A DNA stretch of 64,000 nucleotides from contig CAWIUF010000068.1 of NCBI GenBank assembly GCA_963839095.1, positions 248,001 to 312,000 on the forward strand, given 5' to 3'. The stretch's first letter is position 1, and each line of letters opens with the position of its first letter. Source of the stretch: Palsa-504 sp963839095 (GTDB taxonomy: Bacteria; Actinomycetota; Actinomycetes; Streptosporangiales; Streptosporangiaceae). The notes under the pieces are model-generated. The model made no database searches and was not told the origin of the DNA. It saw only the letters and a list, made by a program, of their open reading frames with translations. The position numbers were made by a program, and so were the translations under genes. Positions 43,257 to 52,854 of the stretch are shown in pieces.

Positions 43257-44615
43257 GTGCGCACCATTTCGGGGGTTCCGCCCGCGCGGCCGCGGCCGCC
43301 GCTGACCAAGCGGCTCGGTTCCCGGCACTGGGCGGCGCTGGACTACGTCGCCGGCGCGGTGTTCGGCCTGATCCTGCTGACCACCATCAGGCGTAGCCTG
43401 GTCCAGGCCATCGAGAACCCCTACGGGCTCGTGCCCTACCATCCGCTCGCGCTGACCTGGCCGCTGGCCCTCTTCCTGGTCGTCATGATGGTAGTGGCGG
43501 TCGGCATGCGCCGCCGCCGCCCGGCGTTCATGCTCGGCCTCTGCTGGCCGGCTCGGTCGTGGTGACCGCGCTGACCGGCCCCGAGGTCGGCGCGCTGGCC
43601 TACTTCCTGCCCGTCGCCTACGTGCTCTACCTGGTCGCGGCGACCTACGAGCACCGGCAGGTCGCGGTGCGCGTGCTCATCGCCGTGTTCGCCACGCTGC
43701 TGACCGACGGGGTGCTCCTCCACCTGACCGGACCCGGCTTCGACTTCAGCGGGCCGATCGTCCCGGCCGCGCTGTGCGTGATCATCGCCTGGTTCACCGG
43801 CTACATCGTGCGGCAGCGGCGCCGGTACGCGGTCCGGCTGCAGGACGAGGCGGCCAGCAAGGCGGTCGCCGAGGAGCGCTGCGCATCGCCAGGGAACTGC
43901 ACGACGTGGTGGCGCACAGCATGAGCGTCATCGCGGTCCAGGCGGGCTACGGCCAGTACGTCATCGACACCCAGCCCGCCGACGCGCGCACCGCCCTCGG
44001 CGCCATCCAGGCCACCAGCCGGGAGGCCCTGGACGAGATGCGCCGGATGCTCGGCGCGCTGCGCCAGGCCGACGAGAGCGATGCCGGGCTGCGGGGCAAC
44101 CGGGACGACGCCGGCCCGGTCACCGGGACAGCCGAGGCCGCTGACGGCGGGGGCGGCGACGGGGCGGCTCCGCTGTTCCCGGCGCCCGGGCTGGCCGACC
44201 TGGACCGGCTGATCTCCCGCACCGCGAGGCCGGCGTCCGGGTCGACGTGACCCGCTGCGGGCAGGTCCGGGAGCTGCCCGCCAGCATCGACCGGTCGGCC
44301 TACCGGATCGTCCAGGAGGCGCTGACCAACGTGGTCAAGCACGCGCGGACGAGCGCGTGCCAGGTGCTGATCGGCTACGGCCGGGAGGAACTGGTGCTCG
44401 AGGTGACCGACAACGGCGCCGGGCTGCCCGCGATGGCCCTGGCGGGGGACGTCGCCCCGCATCACGGCCTTCAGGACGCCATCGGCGGGAGCGGGCACGG
44501 GATCATCGGGATGCGCGAGCGGGTGAGCCTGCTCAGCGGGGAGTTCAGCGCCGGGCCGCTGCCTGGTTACGGCTTCCAGGTCAGTGCGCACATTCCGCTG
44601 CCGCAGGGAAAGTGA
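43257..44615 (+). CDS. Sensor histidine kinase, NarX/DesK-type (frame-shifted)
   Basis: Membrane sensor that phosphorylates the response regulator encoded next. GTG 43257 starts an N-terminal part with several helices (LDYVAGAVFGLILLTTI, LTWPLALFLVVMMVVAVGM, LAYFLPVAYVLYLVAAT). HisKA_3 H-box RIARELHDVVAHSMSVIAVQ follows, then DEMRRMLGALR, and the ATPase with YRIVQEALTNVVKHAR, TDNGAGLP and GHGIIGMRERV. The frame changes near 43550, 43880 and 44225. Corrected length is about 452 residues. It ends at TGA 44613, overlapping a possible GTG start of the regulator. Confidence 0.87.
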
Positions 44616-44620
44616 CCGGC

Positions 44621-45394
44621 ATGACGCTACGGGTGGTGGTGGCCGACGATCAGGCCCTGGTCCGGGTGGGCTTCTGCGGCATCATCGCGGCCACGCCGGG
44701 CTTCGCGGTGGTCGGCGAGGCGGGTAACGGCGCCGAGGCGGTCGAGGCGGCCCGGCAGGCCAAGCCCGACGTCATCTTGATGGACGTGCGGATGCCGGTC
44801 ATGGACGGCATCGAGGCGACCCGGCGGATCACCGAGAGCACGGACGTGCGGGCGCTCATCCTGACCACCTTCGACCTGGACGAGTACGTCTTCGCCGCGC
44901 TGCGCGCCGGGGCGAGCGGCTTCCTGCTCAAGGACACCCTGCCGGCCGACCTGCTCACCGCTATCCGGGTGGTCGCCGGCGGCGACGCGCTGCTCGCGCC
45001 CAGCGTCACCCGGCGCCTGATCGGCGAGTTCGCCCGGACCTCACCGGGCGCCGCTCCCCCGCCGGGTTCGCCGCCCGGTGAGCCCGAGCCGGCCAGTGCC
45101 GGGCCCCGGCACGAGGCCAGGGAGCGGCTGCGGCGGGTGCTGACCGAGCGCGAGTTCGAGGTGCTCGCGATGGTGGCCCGCGGGCTGTCCAACGCGGAGA
45201 TCGCCGAGGAGCTGACGATCAGCCCGGCTACCGCCAAGACCCACGTGGCCCACCTGCTGACCAAACTGGACGCCAGGGACCGCATCCAGCTGGTCATCAT
45301 CGCCTACCAGTCGGAGCTGGCCCGGGGGGAAGTGTCAGCCCGGGGGGACGACCCTCCGGAGCCCCCCGGTGCGCTTCGCGCCCCGCTGTGGTGA
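44621..45394 (+). CDS. NarL/LuxR-type response regulator
   Basis: A 257-residue regulator. The receiver domain has VVVADDQALVR (acidic pocket), VILMDVRMPVMDG with the phospho-acceptor Asp, and FLLKDTLPADLL with the Lys. A 30-residue Pro-rich linker leads to the LuxR helix-turn-helix: LTEREFEVLAMVARGLSNAE and ISPATAKTHVAHLLTKLDAR. ATG 44621 is used; GTG 44612, overlapping the kinase stop, is an alternative. The target may be the divergent ABC-2 cluster, judged by position only. Confidence 0.92.
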   Translation: MTLRVVVADDQALVRVGFCGIIAATPGFAVVGEAGNGAEAVEAARQAKPDVILMDVRMPVMDGIEATRRITESTDVRALILTTFDLDEYVFAALRAGASGFLLKDTLPADLLTAIRVVAGGDALLAPSVTRRLIGEFARTSPGAAPPPGSPPGEPEPASAGPRHEARERLRRVLTEREFEVLAMVARGLSNAEIAEELTISPATAKTHVAHLLTKLDARDRIQLVIIAYQSELARGEVSARGDDPPEPPGALRAPLW

Positions 45395-45405
45395 GCGCCG
45401 TGTGG

Positions 45406-45801
45406 TTAGTGGGAGAAGTTGCCGCGGTAGTACTCGAAGACGAAGCCGATGGCGGCGACCATGGTGAACAGGCAGCCGATCAGGAAGAGCCACCAGCCGA
45501 CGGCGAAGCCGACCGAGGCGGTCGCCGCGGCCAGGCCCATCCAGAGCGGCCACCAGCTGTGCGGGCTGAAGAACCCGATCTCGCCGGTGCCCTGCTCGAC
45601 CTCGCCTACGTTGTCGTCCTCCGGGCGCTTGGGCAGGCGGCGGCCGGTGAACAGTACATAGAAGCCGGTGAGCAGGGCCAGCCCGACCGCGAACGCGAGC
45701 GCGGCGGTGCCCGTCACCTCCTTCGAGGTGTACCAGTACACGATGTCCGCGCCACCGAAGAAGATGCCGCAGCCGAGGAACAGCCAGCCTTCGACCTTCA
45801 T
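45406..45801 (-). CDS. ctaF: Cytochrome c oxidase subunit IV (actinobacterial CtaF)
   Basis: A 131-residue accessory subunit of the aa3 oxidase with four predicted helices. The start MKVEGWLFLGCGIFFGGADI, the segment VGEVEQGTGEIGFFSPHSWWP and the end FEYYRGNFSH are characteristic of the actinobacterial form (Rv2199c in M. tuberculosis). It lies nine bases after ctaD and completes a ctaC-ctaD-ctaF operon. Intact. Confidence 0.92.
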   Translation of the reverse strand: MKVEGWLFLGCGIFFGGADIVYWYTSKEVTGTAALAFAVGLALLTGFYVLFTGRRLPKRPEDDNVGEVEQGTGEIGFFSPHSWWPLWMGLAAATASVGFAVGWWLFLIGCLFTMVAAIGFVFEYYRGNFSH

Positions 45802-45810
45802 CTGGGAAAC

Positions 45811-47535
45811 CTACTCTCGCGTCTCGATAGCTGCGGCCGGGATCTTCTGCTCGACGCCGTGTGACTCACGGCCCCACTTGATGTGCGGGTAGTGCGCCTC
45901 GAAGGCGGGCCGCTCGGACCGGATCCGCGGGATCCGGTAGAAGTTGTGCCGCGGCGGCGGGCAGGACGTCGCCCACTCGAGCGAGCTGGCGTAGCCCCAC
46001 GGGTCTTCCTCGGTCACCTTCACCCCGTGCCGCCAGGTGATGTACACGTTCCAGAAGAACATCAGCACGGACAGGGCGAGCAGCCAGGACCCGACGGTGG
46101 AGATGACGTTGAGCGTGGTCACGTTCCCGGGCAGGCCAGGGTAGTTGGCGGTGCGCCGTACCTGACCCTCGACGCCGGTCCAGTGCTGGACCAGGAACGT
46201 CATGTTGAACCCGATGAACATGACCCAGAACTGGACCTTGCCCAGCCGGCTGTTCAGCATCTTGCCGGTCATCTTCGGCCACCAGAAGTAGAACCCGGCG
46301 AACATCTCGAAGAGCACCGTGCCGGCCAGCACGTAGTGGAAGTGCGCGACCACGAAGTAGGAGTCGGACACCGCGAAGTCGAGCGGCGGCGAGGCCAGGA
46401 TGATGCCGGTGACGCCGCCGAAGACGAACGTGATCAGGAAGCCGACCGTGTACAGCATCGGCGGCTCGAAGGTGAGCTGCCCCTTCCACATGGTGCCGAT
46501 CCAGTTGAAGTACTTCACCCCGGTGGGCACCGCGATCAGGAACGTCATGAACGAGAAGAACGGCAGCAGCACCGCGCCGGTGGTGAACATGTGGTGCGCC
46601 CACACGGTCATCGACAGGCCGGCGATCGCGATGGTGGCGGCGATCAGCGTCTTGTAGCCGAACAGCGGCTTGCGGCTGAACACCGGGATGATCTCGGTGG
46701 CGATGCCGAAGAAGGGCAGCGCCAGGATATAGACCTCGGGATGGCCGAAGAACCAGAACAGGTTCTGCCACATGATCGCCCCGCCGCTCTGGGCGTCGAA
46801 GACGTGCGCGCCGAGGCGCCGGTCGACCTCGAGCACGAGCAGCGCGGCGGCCAGCACCGGGAAGGCCATCAGCACCAGCATCGAGGTGAGCAGCGCGTTC
46901 CAGGTGAACATCGGCATCCGGAACATCGTCATGCCCGGCGCGCGCATGCAGAAGATCGTGGTGACGAAGTTGACCCCGCCCAGGATGGTGCCCAGGCCGG
47001 ACAGCACCAGGCCCATGATCCACATGTCGGCGCCGATCCCGGGCGAGTAGATCGCGCTGGTCAGCGGCGAGTAGGCGTACCAGCCGAACGCCGCCGAGCC
47101 GCCCGGGGTGAGGAAGCTGCCCAGCAGGATCAGCCCGCCGAACGTGAACATGTAGTAGCTCAGCAGGTTGAGCCGCGGGAACGCCACGTCGGGCGCGCCG
47201 ATCTGCAGCGGCACCAGCTCGTTCGCGAACCCGACGAACAGCGGGGTGGCGAACAGCAGCAGCATGAGCGTGCCGTGCATGGTGAACAGCTCGTTGTACT
47301 GCTGATCGGACACCACGTGCTGGTTCGGGCCGAGCAGCTGGATCCGGATGAGGAGCGCCATGACGCCGGCGACCAGGAAGAAGAAGAACGACGTGATCAG
47401 GTACAGGTGCCCGATGATCTTGTGGTCGGTGGAGGACAGCCAGCCCGCGAGGATGTTGCCCTTGCGCTCGGTCTTCGGCGTGACGTAGGCACTGACCGGG
47501 CTCGCGGGCTGGGCCGGATGTTCGATCGTGCTCAC
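45811..47535 (-). CDS. ctaD: Cytochrome c oxidase subunit I
   Basis: Catalytic subunit of the aa3 oxidase with 12 helices. GTG 47535 gives VSTIEHPAQPASPVSAYVTP. Copper B and haem ligands are seen in WFFGHPEVYILALPFFGIA, WAHHMFTTG and DSYFVVAHFHYVLAG. Length is 574 residues and the frame is intact. As written the frame is also open upstream into ctaC, which is an artefact of a missing base in ctaC. In the corrected sequence the ctaC stop and this start overlap as GTGA. Confidence 0.95.
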   Translation of the reverse strand: MSTIEHPAQPASPVSAYVTPKTERKGNILAGWLSSTDHKIIGHLYLITSFFFFLVAGVMALLIRIQLLGPNQHVVSDQQYNELFTMHGTLMLLLFATPLFVGFANELVPLQIGAPDVAFPRLNLLSYYMFTFGGLILLGSFLTPGGSAAFGWYAYSPLTSAIYSPGIGADMWIMGLVLSGLGTILGGVNFVTTIFCMRAPGMTMFRMPMFTWNALLTSMLVLMAFPVLAAALLVLEVDRRLGAHVFDAQSGGAIMWQNLFWFFGHPEVYILALPFFGIATEIIPVFSRKPLFGYKTLIAATIAIAGLSMTVWAHHMFTTGAVLLPFFSFMTFLIAVPTGVKYFNWIGTMWKGQLTFEPPMLYTVGFLITFVFGGVTGIILASPPLDFAVSDSYFVVAHFHYVLAGTVLFEMFAGFYFWWPKMTGKMLNSRLGKVQFWVMFIGFNMTFLVQHWTGVEGQVRRTANYPGLPGNVTTLNVISTVGSWLLALSVLMFFWNVYITWRHGVKVTEEDPWGYASSLEWATSCPPPRHNFYRIPRIRSERPAFEAHYPHIKWGRESHGVEQKIPAAAIETRE

Positions 47536-48373
47536 TGAGTGCTCCCGGATGAACTCTGCGCCGCCTGTTGCGCGGATGATGTACGCCTGGAACTGCTGCG
47601 GGGTCACGACCTTCAGGGTAAACAGCATCTTGCTGTGGTACAGGCCGCACAGCTCGCTGCAGTGCCCGAGGAAGGTCCCCGTCTTCGTGGCGGTGATCGT
47701 GAAGTGGTTCGGGTGGCCGGGGATGACGTCGCGCTTGAACAGGAACTCGGGCACCCAGAACGCGTGGATGACGTCCTGCGAGGTCAGGTTGAACTGGACC
47801 GTCTCCCCCGTCGGGGATCTCCAGCACCGGCAGCGGACCCTCGCCGTACATGTTGCCGGTGTCGGTCACCGGCTCCCCGGTCGAGGTCACCTTGTACTGC
47901 GGGTAGCTGAACTGCCAGCTCCACTGGAACCCGAGCACGTCCACCGTGACCGCGGGCTTCTTCGGCAACTTGTCGATGTAGTTCTCGTCCTTCGCGGTGA
48001 AGTAGAAGAGCACCGCGATCAGCACGAACGGCACCGCCGTGTACATGATCTCGATCGGCATGTTGTAGCGCGCCTGCGGCGGCAGCTTGTCGCCGCGCTT
48101 GCGGTGGAAGACCACCGCCCACAAGACCAGTCCCCAGATCAGCGCGCAGACGGCGAAGGCCGCGATCCACGACCCCTGCCACAGGGTCAGGACCGTCTTG
48201 CCCTGCTGGGTTATCGGGTCGGGGAACCCGAGCCGGGTGAATGTGTTGTTCGTGCACCCGGTCAGACCGAGGACCACAAAGGTAAGCGCGACCGTCATGC
48301 CGGCCGCGCGAGCGGCGCGGGACCGGCCCGGACGGGGCTTACTAGCGCCCTGTTCGGCGTTATCGGTAGTCAA
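47532..48373 (-). CDS. ctaC: Cytochrome c oxidase subunit II (frame-shifted)
   Basis: Lipoprotein subunit that receives electrons at the Cu-A centre. The start at 48373 leads to a lipobox signal (VALTFVVLGLTGC), two helices (IAAFAVCALIWGLVLWAVVF and IMYTAVPFVLIAVLFYF) and FQWSWQFSYPQYK. Near 47815 the frame changes to QDVIHAFWVPEFLFKRDVIP and the Cu-A motif GHCSELCGLYHSKM. A second base is missing near 47575; restoring it gives the end QQAAQSSSGSTQ and a TGA at 47534-47532 that overlaps ctaD. Corrected length is about 281 residues. Confidence 0.92.
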
Positions 48374-48549
48374 GGCGAGGGCCTTCCTCGGTTCTGCTAC
48401 AACGTGTCGTGCAAACAGTATCGCGCGTCGCGGGCGAGGCAGCTAGGACCCCACATGTTTGCGTCATCTTTGCGTGGCGCGAGCGTACCGCCAGCCGGGA
48501 CGGGCATGATGGAGAGCGTGAGGGTGTGCTCGCGGGCGGGAGGGACGGC

Positions 48550-48968
48550 GTGACCGGGCGCCGGACTCGCCTGTTCGGGCGCGCCCCGGCGGGGCGGCCG
48601 ACAGCGGGCGGCCAGCAGCGGGCGGCCAGCCGGACCGGCCGGCCGACGAGACCGCACCCGTCCGGTCAGCAGCGGCCGAACGGGCTGAGTTCTCCGTTCC
48701 GCCGCCGGCCGCTGCCCTGGTCATCGACGCCCTGGGCCGCAAGTGCCCGATCCCCATCATCATGCTCGCGGAGCAGATCAGGGACATTCCCCTGGGCGCG
48801 GTGGTCGCGGTGCTCGCCGACGACCCGGCCGCCTACACCGACATTCCGTCCTGGTGCACGATGAAGGCGCACGAGTTCGTCGCCCATCAGGAGCTTCCGC
48901 AGGGCGGCTGGGCCCTGTTCATCCGCCGCAGGCTGTTATCGCCCGGGCCGGCCCTCAGCTCGGCTTGA
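48550..48968 (+). CDS. TusA-like sulfur-carrier family protein (start uncertain)
   Basis: The C-terminal 85 residues read VIDALGRKCPIPIIMLAEQI and DIPLGAVVAVLADDPAAYTD, then SWCTMKAHEFV. This is the TusA/SirA fold with the sulfur-carrying Cys in the CPxP motif. No start codon lies in the same frame close upstream; GTG 48550 is in another frame across an Arg/Gly-rich stretch, so one more indel is likely near 48600-48700. TusA proteins relay sulfur to tRNA modification or other acceptors. The thiI product is one imaginable partner. The 3' end overlaps the convergent CtaG-like gene by 14 bp. Confidence 0.7.
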
Positions 48969-49944
48969 ACCGGCTGGTGAAGCGCGGGTCGTCTTCCCAC
49001 CAGGGCTTTTCTTCCCCGGCTGGCTCCTCGCCGGTGGCCGCCGCGGTGGTCTCGAGCGCTGCCGTCCTGAGCGCCGCGTCCCTGGCGTCCAGATCGGCGT
49101 CGATCCGGGCCGCGTCGGACTCGTCCTCGCGCATCAGCTGGATCAGCTGCGCGGCCAGGAACGGCAGGCCGACGAGATCGCCGAGGATCCACAGCGCTCC
49201 CCCGCCGATGATCTGGTCCGACTGCAGGCTCGGCCCCCAGGGCCGGGCCAGCGCGTGGTACCAGGCCGCGCCGATGAGGTTCTGGTCGGCGATGATGGCG
49301 AGCCCGATGAACGCGTCGCCGATCACCTCGGCGCCGGTGATCCACATCGAGACCGCGTAGGAGTACTCCTTCGGCACCGGGTCGACGCGGAGCAGCGTCC
49401 AGAAGAACGCGAAGCCCGGCGCCAGCAGCGCCAGGTAGGTCAGCTCCCGGATCGCGCCGCTGTGGAAGGTCGCCGTGTACCACGACGTGAAGTACATGAC
49501 GAAGGGCACGGCCACCAGCGCGAACGTGGTGATCGCGGGGAACGTGAGGATCCGGGCCGGGCGCGAGGCGATGATCGCCGTCAGGCGCGCGCCCGCCCGG
49601 GGGAAGACCGCGATGAACAGGCTGATCGGCCGGCCGAGGGCGAGGAACAGCGGGGCCACCAGGACGAGCAGGACCGTCTGGATGGCCCGGGCGGAGAACA
49701 GCACCTGCTGGTAGGCGCCGATGAAGGACATCGTGGCGATGACCCAGAAGCCCAGCCCCAGGCCGAGGAACCAGATCCGCCGCGCCACCGGCCAGTCCCC
49801 CAGCCTGCGCGCCCCGGCGATGTAGCCGCCGCCGAGGATCAGCACCAGCGCCAGCATCGGCGGGTCCAGCGTCCACTCGGTGAACGCCCGGGCCACGGTC
49901 AAGGCCGGCGGCCCGTGGTATCCGGACGCCAGTGAATAGCCCAC
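48955..49944 (-). CDS. Cytochrome c oxidase assembly protein, CtaG-like
   Basis: A membrane protein of about 330 residues with seven or more helices, similar to the caa3-type CtaG family that helps assemble the oxidase. Recognisable parts are FTEWTLDPPMLALVLILGGG, GAYQQVLFSARAIQTVLL, PFVMYFTSWYTATFHSG and the actinobacterial C-terminus KPWWEDDPRFTSRF. GTG 49944 is my choice of start. A longer frame reaches 50037 but would run through a hairpin element. The gene is near the ctaCDF operon, which fits the role. No frame change. Confidence 0.8.
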   Translation of the reverse strand: MGYSLASGYHGPPALTVARAFTEWTLDPPMLALVLILGGGYIAGARRLGDWPVARRIWFLGLGLGFWVIATMSFIGAYQQVLFSARAIQTVLLVLVAPLFLALGRPISLFIAVFPRAGARLTAIIASRPARILTFPAITTFALVAVPFVMYFTSWYTATFHSGAIRELTYLALLAPGFAFFWTLLRVDPVPKEYSYAVSMWITGAEVIGDAFIGLAIIADQNLIGAAWYHALARPWGPSLQSDQIIGGGALWILGDLVGLPFLAAQLIQLMREDESDAARIDADLDARDAALRTAALETTAAATGEEPAGEEKPWWEDDPRFTSRFKPS

Positions 49945-49999
49945 GCCCGCCGCCGTGTTCCATGCCAGCCACGCTACCGCCCGCCAGCCGCCGCGGTGG

Positions 50000-50039
50000 C
50001 GGTGCCCCCGGTACGCAGACGGTACCCGGGGGCACACCG
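50000..50039. repeat. Long hairpin element, copy B
   Basis: CGGTG-CCCCCGGTAC at the left pairs with GGTACC-CGGGGGCA-CACCG at the right around a GCAGAC loop, with two bulged bases. It lies between the DUF4232 gene and the CtaG-like gene, downstream of the former. It shares GGTACGCA and GGGGCACACCGA with the element at 17763-17810. Confidence 0.6.
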
Positions 50040-50067
50040 AGCAAATGCGGGGCGGGGGCGGGGCGGG

Positions 50068-50724
50068 TTACTGGCTGCTGGCGCCGGAGCGGACGGGGGC
50101 GATGAACAGGGTCTGCACGGACTTGCCGCAGCCGTAGGAGGTGTCGGGCAGGTAGACGGCGGTGAACTGGTTGGGCGGGAAGACCTTCAGGTCCGACGCC
50201 TTGGCGGGCGAGCAGGTCGGGCTCGGGAAGTTCAGCGCGTCCACGATCTGCAGCTGGGCGTTGGCGGTCGCGCCGGGGGCCAGCGTGACGGTCGCCGCCG
50301 GGGCGCCGGTGGTGCTGCGCTTGGCGGCCAGGCCGAGCTGCTGGTGCGACGGCCCGGAGACCAGGGAGACGCCCGGATAGCCGGTCAGCGTGCAGGAGCT
50401 GCCCGAGGTGTTGGTGAAATCGATGGTCTGGTAGACGCCGCCGGCGTAGCCGTCGGAGGCCCCCAGCTTGACCTGCAGCGCGCTGGTCGCGCAGGCCGTC
50501 GAACCGGCCGCCGAAGACGAGGACGGCGCCACCACGGCCGGGGTATTGCTGCTGCTGGCGGCCGGGGCGCTCGGGCTGGCGGTGACGGTGGTGGCGGAGC
50601 CGGCCGCGGGCGGCTGGCTGCTGGTCCCCGAGGACGCGCAGCCGGCCAGCGCCACGGCGCAGATCAGCGGGCCGGCCGCGAGGGCGGCGGCCCGGCCGGA
50701 GACGGGGCGGCCGAAGAGATGCAT
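50068..50724 (-). CDS. DUF4232 lipoprotein
   Basis: A 218-residue secreted lipoprotein. A signal peptide with lipobox (LICAVALAGCASS) is followed by a Ser/Thr/Pro/Ala-rich linker of about 50 residues and a DUF4232 domain (CATSALQVKLGASDGYAGG, IDFTNTSGSSCTLTGYPGVS, paired cysteines). DUF4232 proteins are abundant in actinomycetes and have no assigned function. It lies 3 bp downstream of another secreted protein gene, so the two are probably one operon. Confidence 0.85.
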   Translation of the reverse strand: MHLFGRPVSGRAAALAAGPLICAVALAGCASSGTSSQPPAAGSATTVTASPSAPAASSSNTPAVVAPSSSSAAGSTACATSALQVKLGASDGYAGGVYQTIDFTNTSGSSCTLTGYPGVSLVSGPSHQQLGLAAKRSTTGAPAATVTLAPGATANAQLQIVDALNFPSPTCSPAKASDLKVFPPNQFTAVYLPDTSYGCGKSVQTLFIAPVRSGASSQ

Positions 50725-50727
50725 GGC

Positions 50728-51228
50728 TCAGGCTCCCTTGGAGGATGTGACCAGCGGGAAAGTCTGCGTCACTGGGGCGTATACCCACTTGTGGTGCACG
50801 GCATCGTAGTAGCCCGGACGCTGGCCGGGGAGGATCAGCGTCAGCTTCGTGTAGGCGTGCTCGCCGGATCCGACCGCCTTGCTGCCCCACAGGACAACCA
50901 GGGCGGGATAGCGGTGGAAGTGCCCGGCGGCGCAATAGGGCGTGCAGTCGTTCTGCACCAGCGTGCCCTTCGCGCTGGCCAGGCCGGGGCCCCAGGCGCT
51001 CCAGGTCAGCTTGGCCAGAGCGGAGTTGTCGTCGGCACAGGCGAGAACGAAGCTCTTCGGCCGGACCATGGCGTGCTGGCCGGGGCAGTCGAAGACCACC
51101 GTCCGGACCGCCGGGGCGGCAGCAGGATGCGCGGTGGCGGCTTGCGCCGAACCGCTCAGGGTCAATCCGGTGATAGTCAGCGCAGCCGCGGCCAAAGTGA
51201 GTACAGCGATGAGCCAAGTACGTTTCAC
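50728..51228 (-). CDS. Secreted hypothetical protein
   Basis: A 166-residue exported protein. The signal peptide is LIAVLTLAAAALTITGLTLS with an AQA cleavage region. The mature part has the motif LVQNDCTPYCAAGHFHRYPA and LTWSAWGPGLASAKGTL, a pattern I know from many actinobacterial secreted proteins of unknown function. Four cysteines suggest two disulfides. It precedes the DUF4232 lipoprotein gene by 3 bp. Confidence 0.7.
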   Translation of the reverse strand: MKRTWLIAVLTLAAAALTITGLTLSGSAQAATAHPAAAPAVRTVVFDCPGQHAMVRPKSFVLACADDNSALAKLTWSAWGPGLASAKGTLVQNDCTPYCAAGHFHRYPALVVLWGSKAVGSGEHAYTKLTLILPGQRPGYYDAVHHKWVYAPVTQTFPLVTSSKGA

Positions 51229-51304
51229 GACGTCTCCTCAACAACGAAAATTCTTTACATACGGTGGAGACGCCGCACGGGGGCTTCGGGTTGGGCCGAA
51301 AATG

Positions 51305-51341
51305 ACGAGCTGGGTCACCCGGGGCGGGAGACCCAGCTCGT
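51305..51341 (-). terminator. Terminator downstream of the sugar kinase gene
   Basis: ACGAGCTGGGTC (51305-51316) and GACCCAGCTCGT (51330-51341) form a perfect 12-bp stem with a 13-base loop. On the minus strand, after the kinase stop at 51359, the stem is followed by CATTTTCGG, a short T run. Confidence 0.75.
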
Positions 51342-51358
51342 TCGGCTGAAAAATGGGC

Positions 51359-52340
51359 TCAGGCGGGCAGGTGGGATGTGACCTCAGCCGCCGCCGTGTC
51401 GCCGTACGCCGCCGCGAACCGGTCGGCCAGCGGGCCGGATTTGAGGGCGTACTCCTGCCCGCCGGCCACCTCGAGGGCGTGCACGGCCATCAGGTTGCCC
51501 AGCTGCGCCGCGCGCTCCAGCGACAGCCCCCAGGCCACCGCGGCCAGGAAGCCGGAACGGAATGCGTCGCCGGAGCCCGTCGGGTCGGCGGGCTGGGCGT
51601 CCGGTACCGAGGGCACCGTGATCGGCGGCTCACCCTGCTGCTCGATCCGGGCGCCGCCCGGGCCGAGGGTGGTGATCCTGACGCCGACCCGGGCCAGGAT
51701 CTCCGCGCTGCCCCAGCCGGACTTGCGCTCGATCAGGGCTTCCTCGTACTCGTTGCCGAACAGGTAGTCCGCGCCGTCGACCAGCGAACGGATCTGCTCG
51801 TCGTCGAAGAGCCGGGCTAGCTGCTGCGACGGGTCGGCGGCGAACGGCAGGCCGGCCTCGCGGCAGTCGGCGGTATACGCCACCATGGCACCGGGATCGC
51901 CGGCCCCGATCAGGACCAGGTCGATACCGCCGTGCTCGGCCGCCAGCGGCCCGAGCTTGATCTCGGCATCTTCGCTCATCGCGCCGGCGTAGAACGATCC
52001 GATCTGGTTGCCGTCCTCATCGGTGGTGCAGACGAAGCGCGCGGTGTGCTTGAGCACCGACTCCCGTACGCCCGCCGTGCGGACGCCGTGAGCCTCCAGC
52101 CACTGCCGGTAGTCCTCGAAGTCAGCTCCCGACCGAGCCGACGAGCAACGGCCGCAGGCCGAGTACGCCCAGCCCGAAGGCGATGTTGCCCGCCACCCCG
52201 CCCCGGCGGATGTCCAGCTCATCGACCAGGAACGACAGCGAGACACGGTCGAGCTTGTCCGCGATCAGCTGGTCGGTGAACTTGCCGGGAAACGTCATCA
52301 GGTGGTCGGTCGCAATCGACCCCGTTACGGCGATACGCAC
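51359..52340 (-). CDS. PfkB-family carbohydrate kinase, adenosine-kinase-like (frame-shifted)
   Basis: Closely resembles M. tuberculosis Rv2202c (AdoK), which phosphorylates adenosine. ATG 52340 gives RIAVTGSIATDHLMTFPGKF and RRGGVAGNIAFGLGVLGL. The frame changes near 52130. The rest has GADFEDYRQWLEAHG, SFYAGAMSEDAEIKLG, ADPSQQLARL, VRITTLGPGGARI and the catalytic DPTGSGDAFRSGF with the Asp base. About 327 residues after one correction. Its position before the ErpA-type gene matches Rv2202c-Rv2204c. Adenosine as substrate is by homology. Confidence 0.87.
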
Positions 52341-52367
52341 GGCGTAACCTTATCCCCCCGGCCGCCG

Positions 52368-52718
52368 TCAGTGGAACGAGTCGCCGCAGGCGCAAGAACC
52401 CGTCGCGTTCGGGTTGTCGATGGTGAAGCCCTGCTTCTCGATCGTGTCGACGAAGTCGATGGTCGCGCCCATCAGGTACGGGGCGCTCATCTTGTCGGTC
52501 ACGACCTGGACGCCGCCGAAGTCGGTGACGATGTCGCCGTCGATGGCGCGCTCGTCGAAGTAGAGCTGGTACTTAAGCCCCGAGCAGCCGCCCGGCTGCA
52601 CCGCGATACGCAGCTTGAGGTCGTCGCGGCCCTCTTGCGCGAGCAGCGCGCTCACCTTGCCCGCCGCGCCCTCGGTCAGGACGATCCCCTGCGTGGTGGC
52701 CTCTTGCTGAACAGTCAC
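52368..52718 (-). CDS. erpA: Iron-sulfur cluster insertion protein (ErpA/HesB type)
   Basis: An A-type carrier that passes Fe-S clusters to target enzymes. The 116 residues contain LRIAVQPGGCSGLKYQLYFD with the first Cys and GSCACGDSFH with the C-terminal CxC pair. It corresponds to Rv2204c. It is intact, probably expressed alone, and lies 27 bp upstream of the sugar kinase gene on the same strand. Confidence 0.92.
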   Translation of the reverse strand: MTVQQEATTQGIVLTEGAAGKVSALLAQEGRDDLKLRIAVQPGGCSGLKYQLYFDERAIDGDIVTDFGGVQVVTDKMSAPYLMGATIDFVDTIEKQGFTIDNPNATGSCACGDSFH

Positions 52719-52854
52719 TTTAGCTCCCGCCTAGTTCATGTGCCGCTGGTTGACGGACCGCGCCGGGCGGCCATGGCGTTGCTCCAACCTGCAGTCCAAC
52801 GATATGCGCTGCGGACGCATTCCAGCCACTGCTGAGGTATGGCTCACAAACCCT

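Noticed and set aside
45811..47754. Apparent fusion of the Cu-A domain of subunit II with subunit I of cytochrome oxidase
   Set aside because: Genuine ctaC-ctaD fusions are not expected here. A missing base near 47575 removes the ctaC stop, and the corrected end gives the usual 4-bp stop/start overlap.
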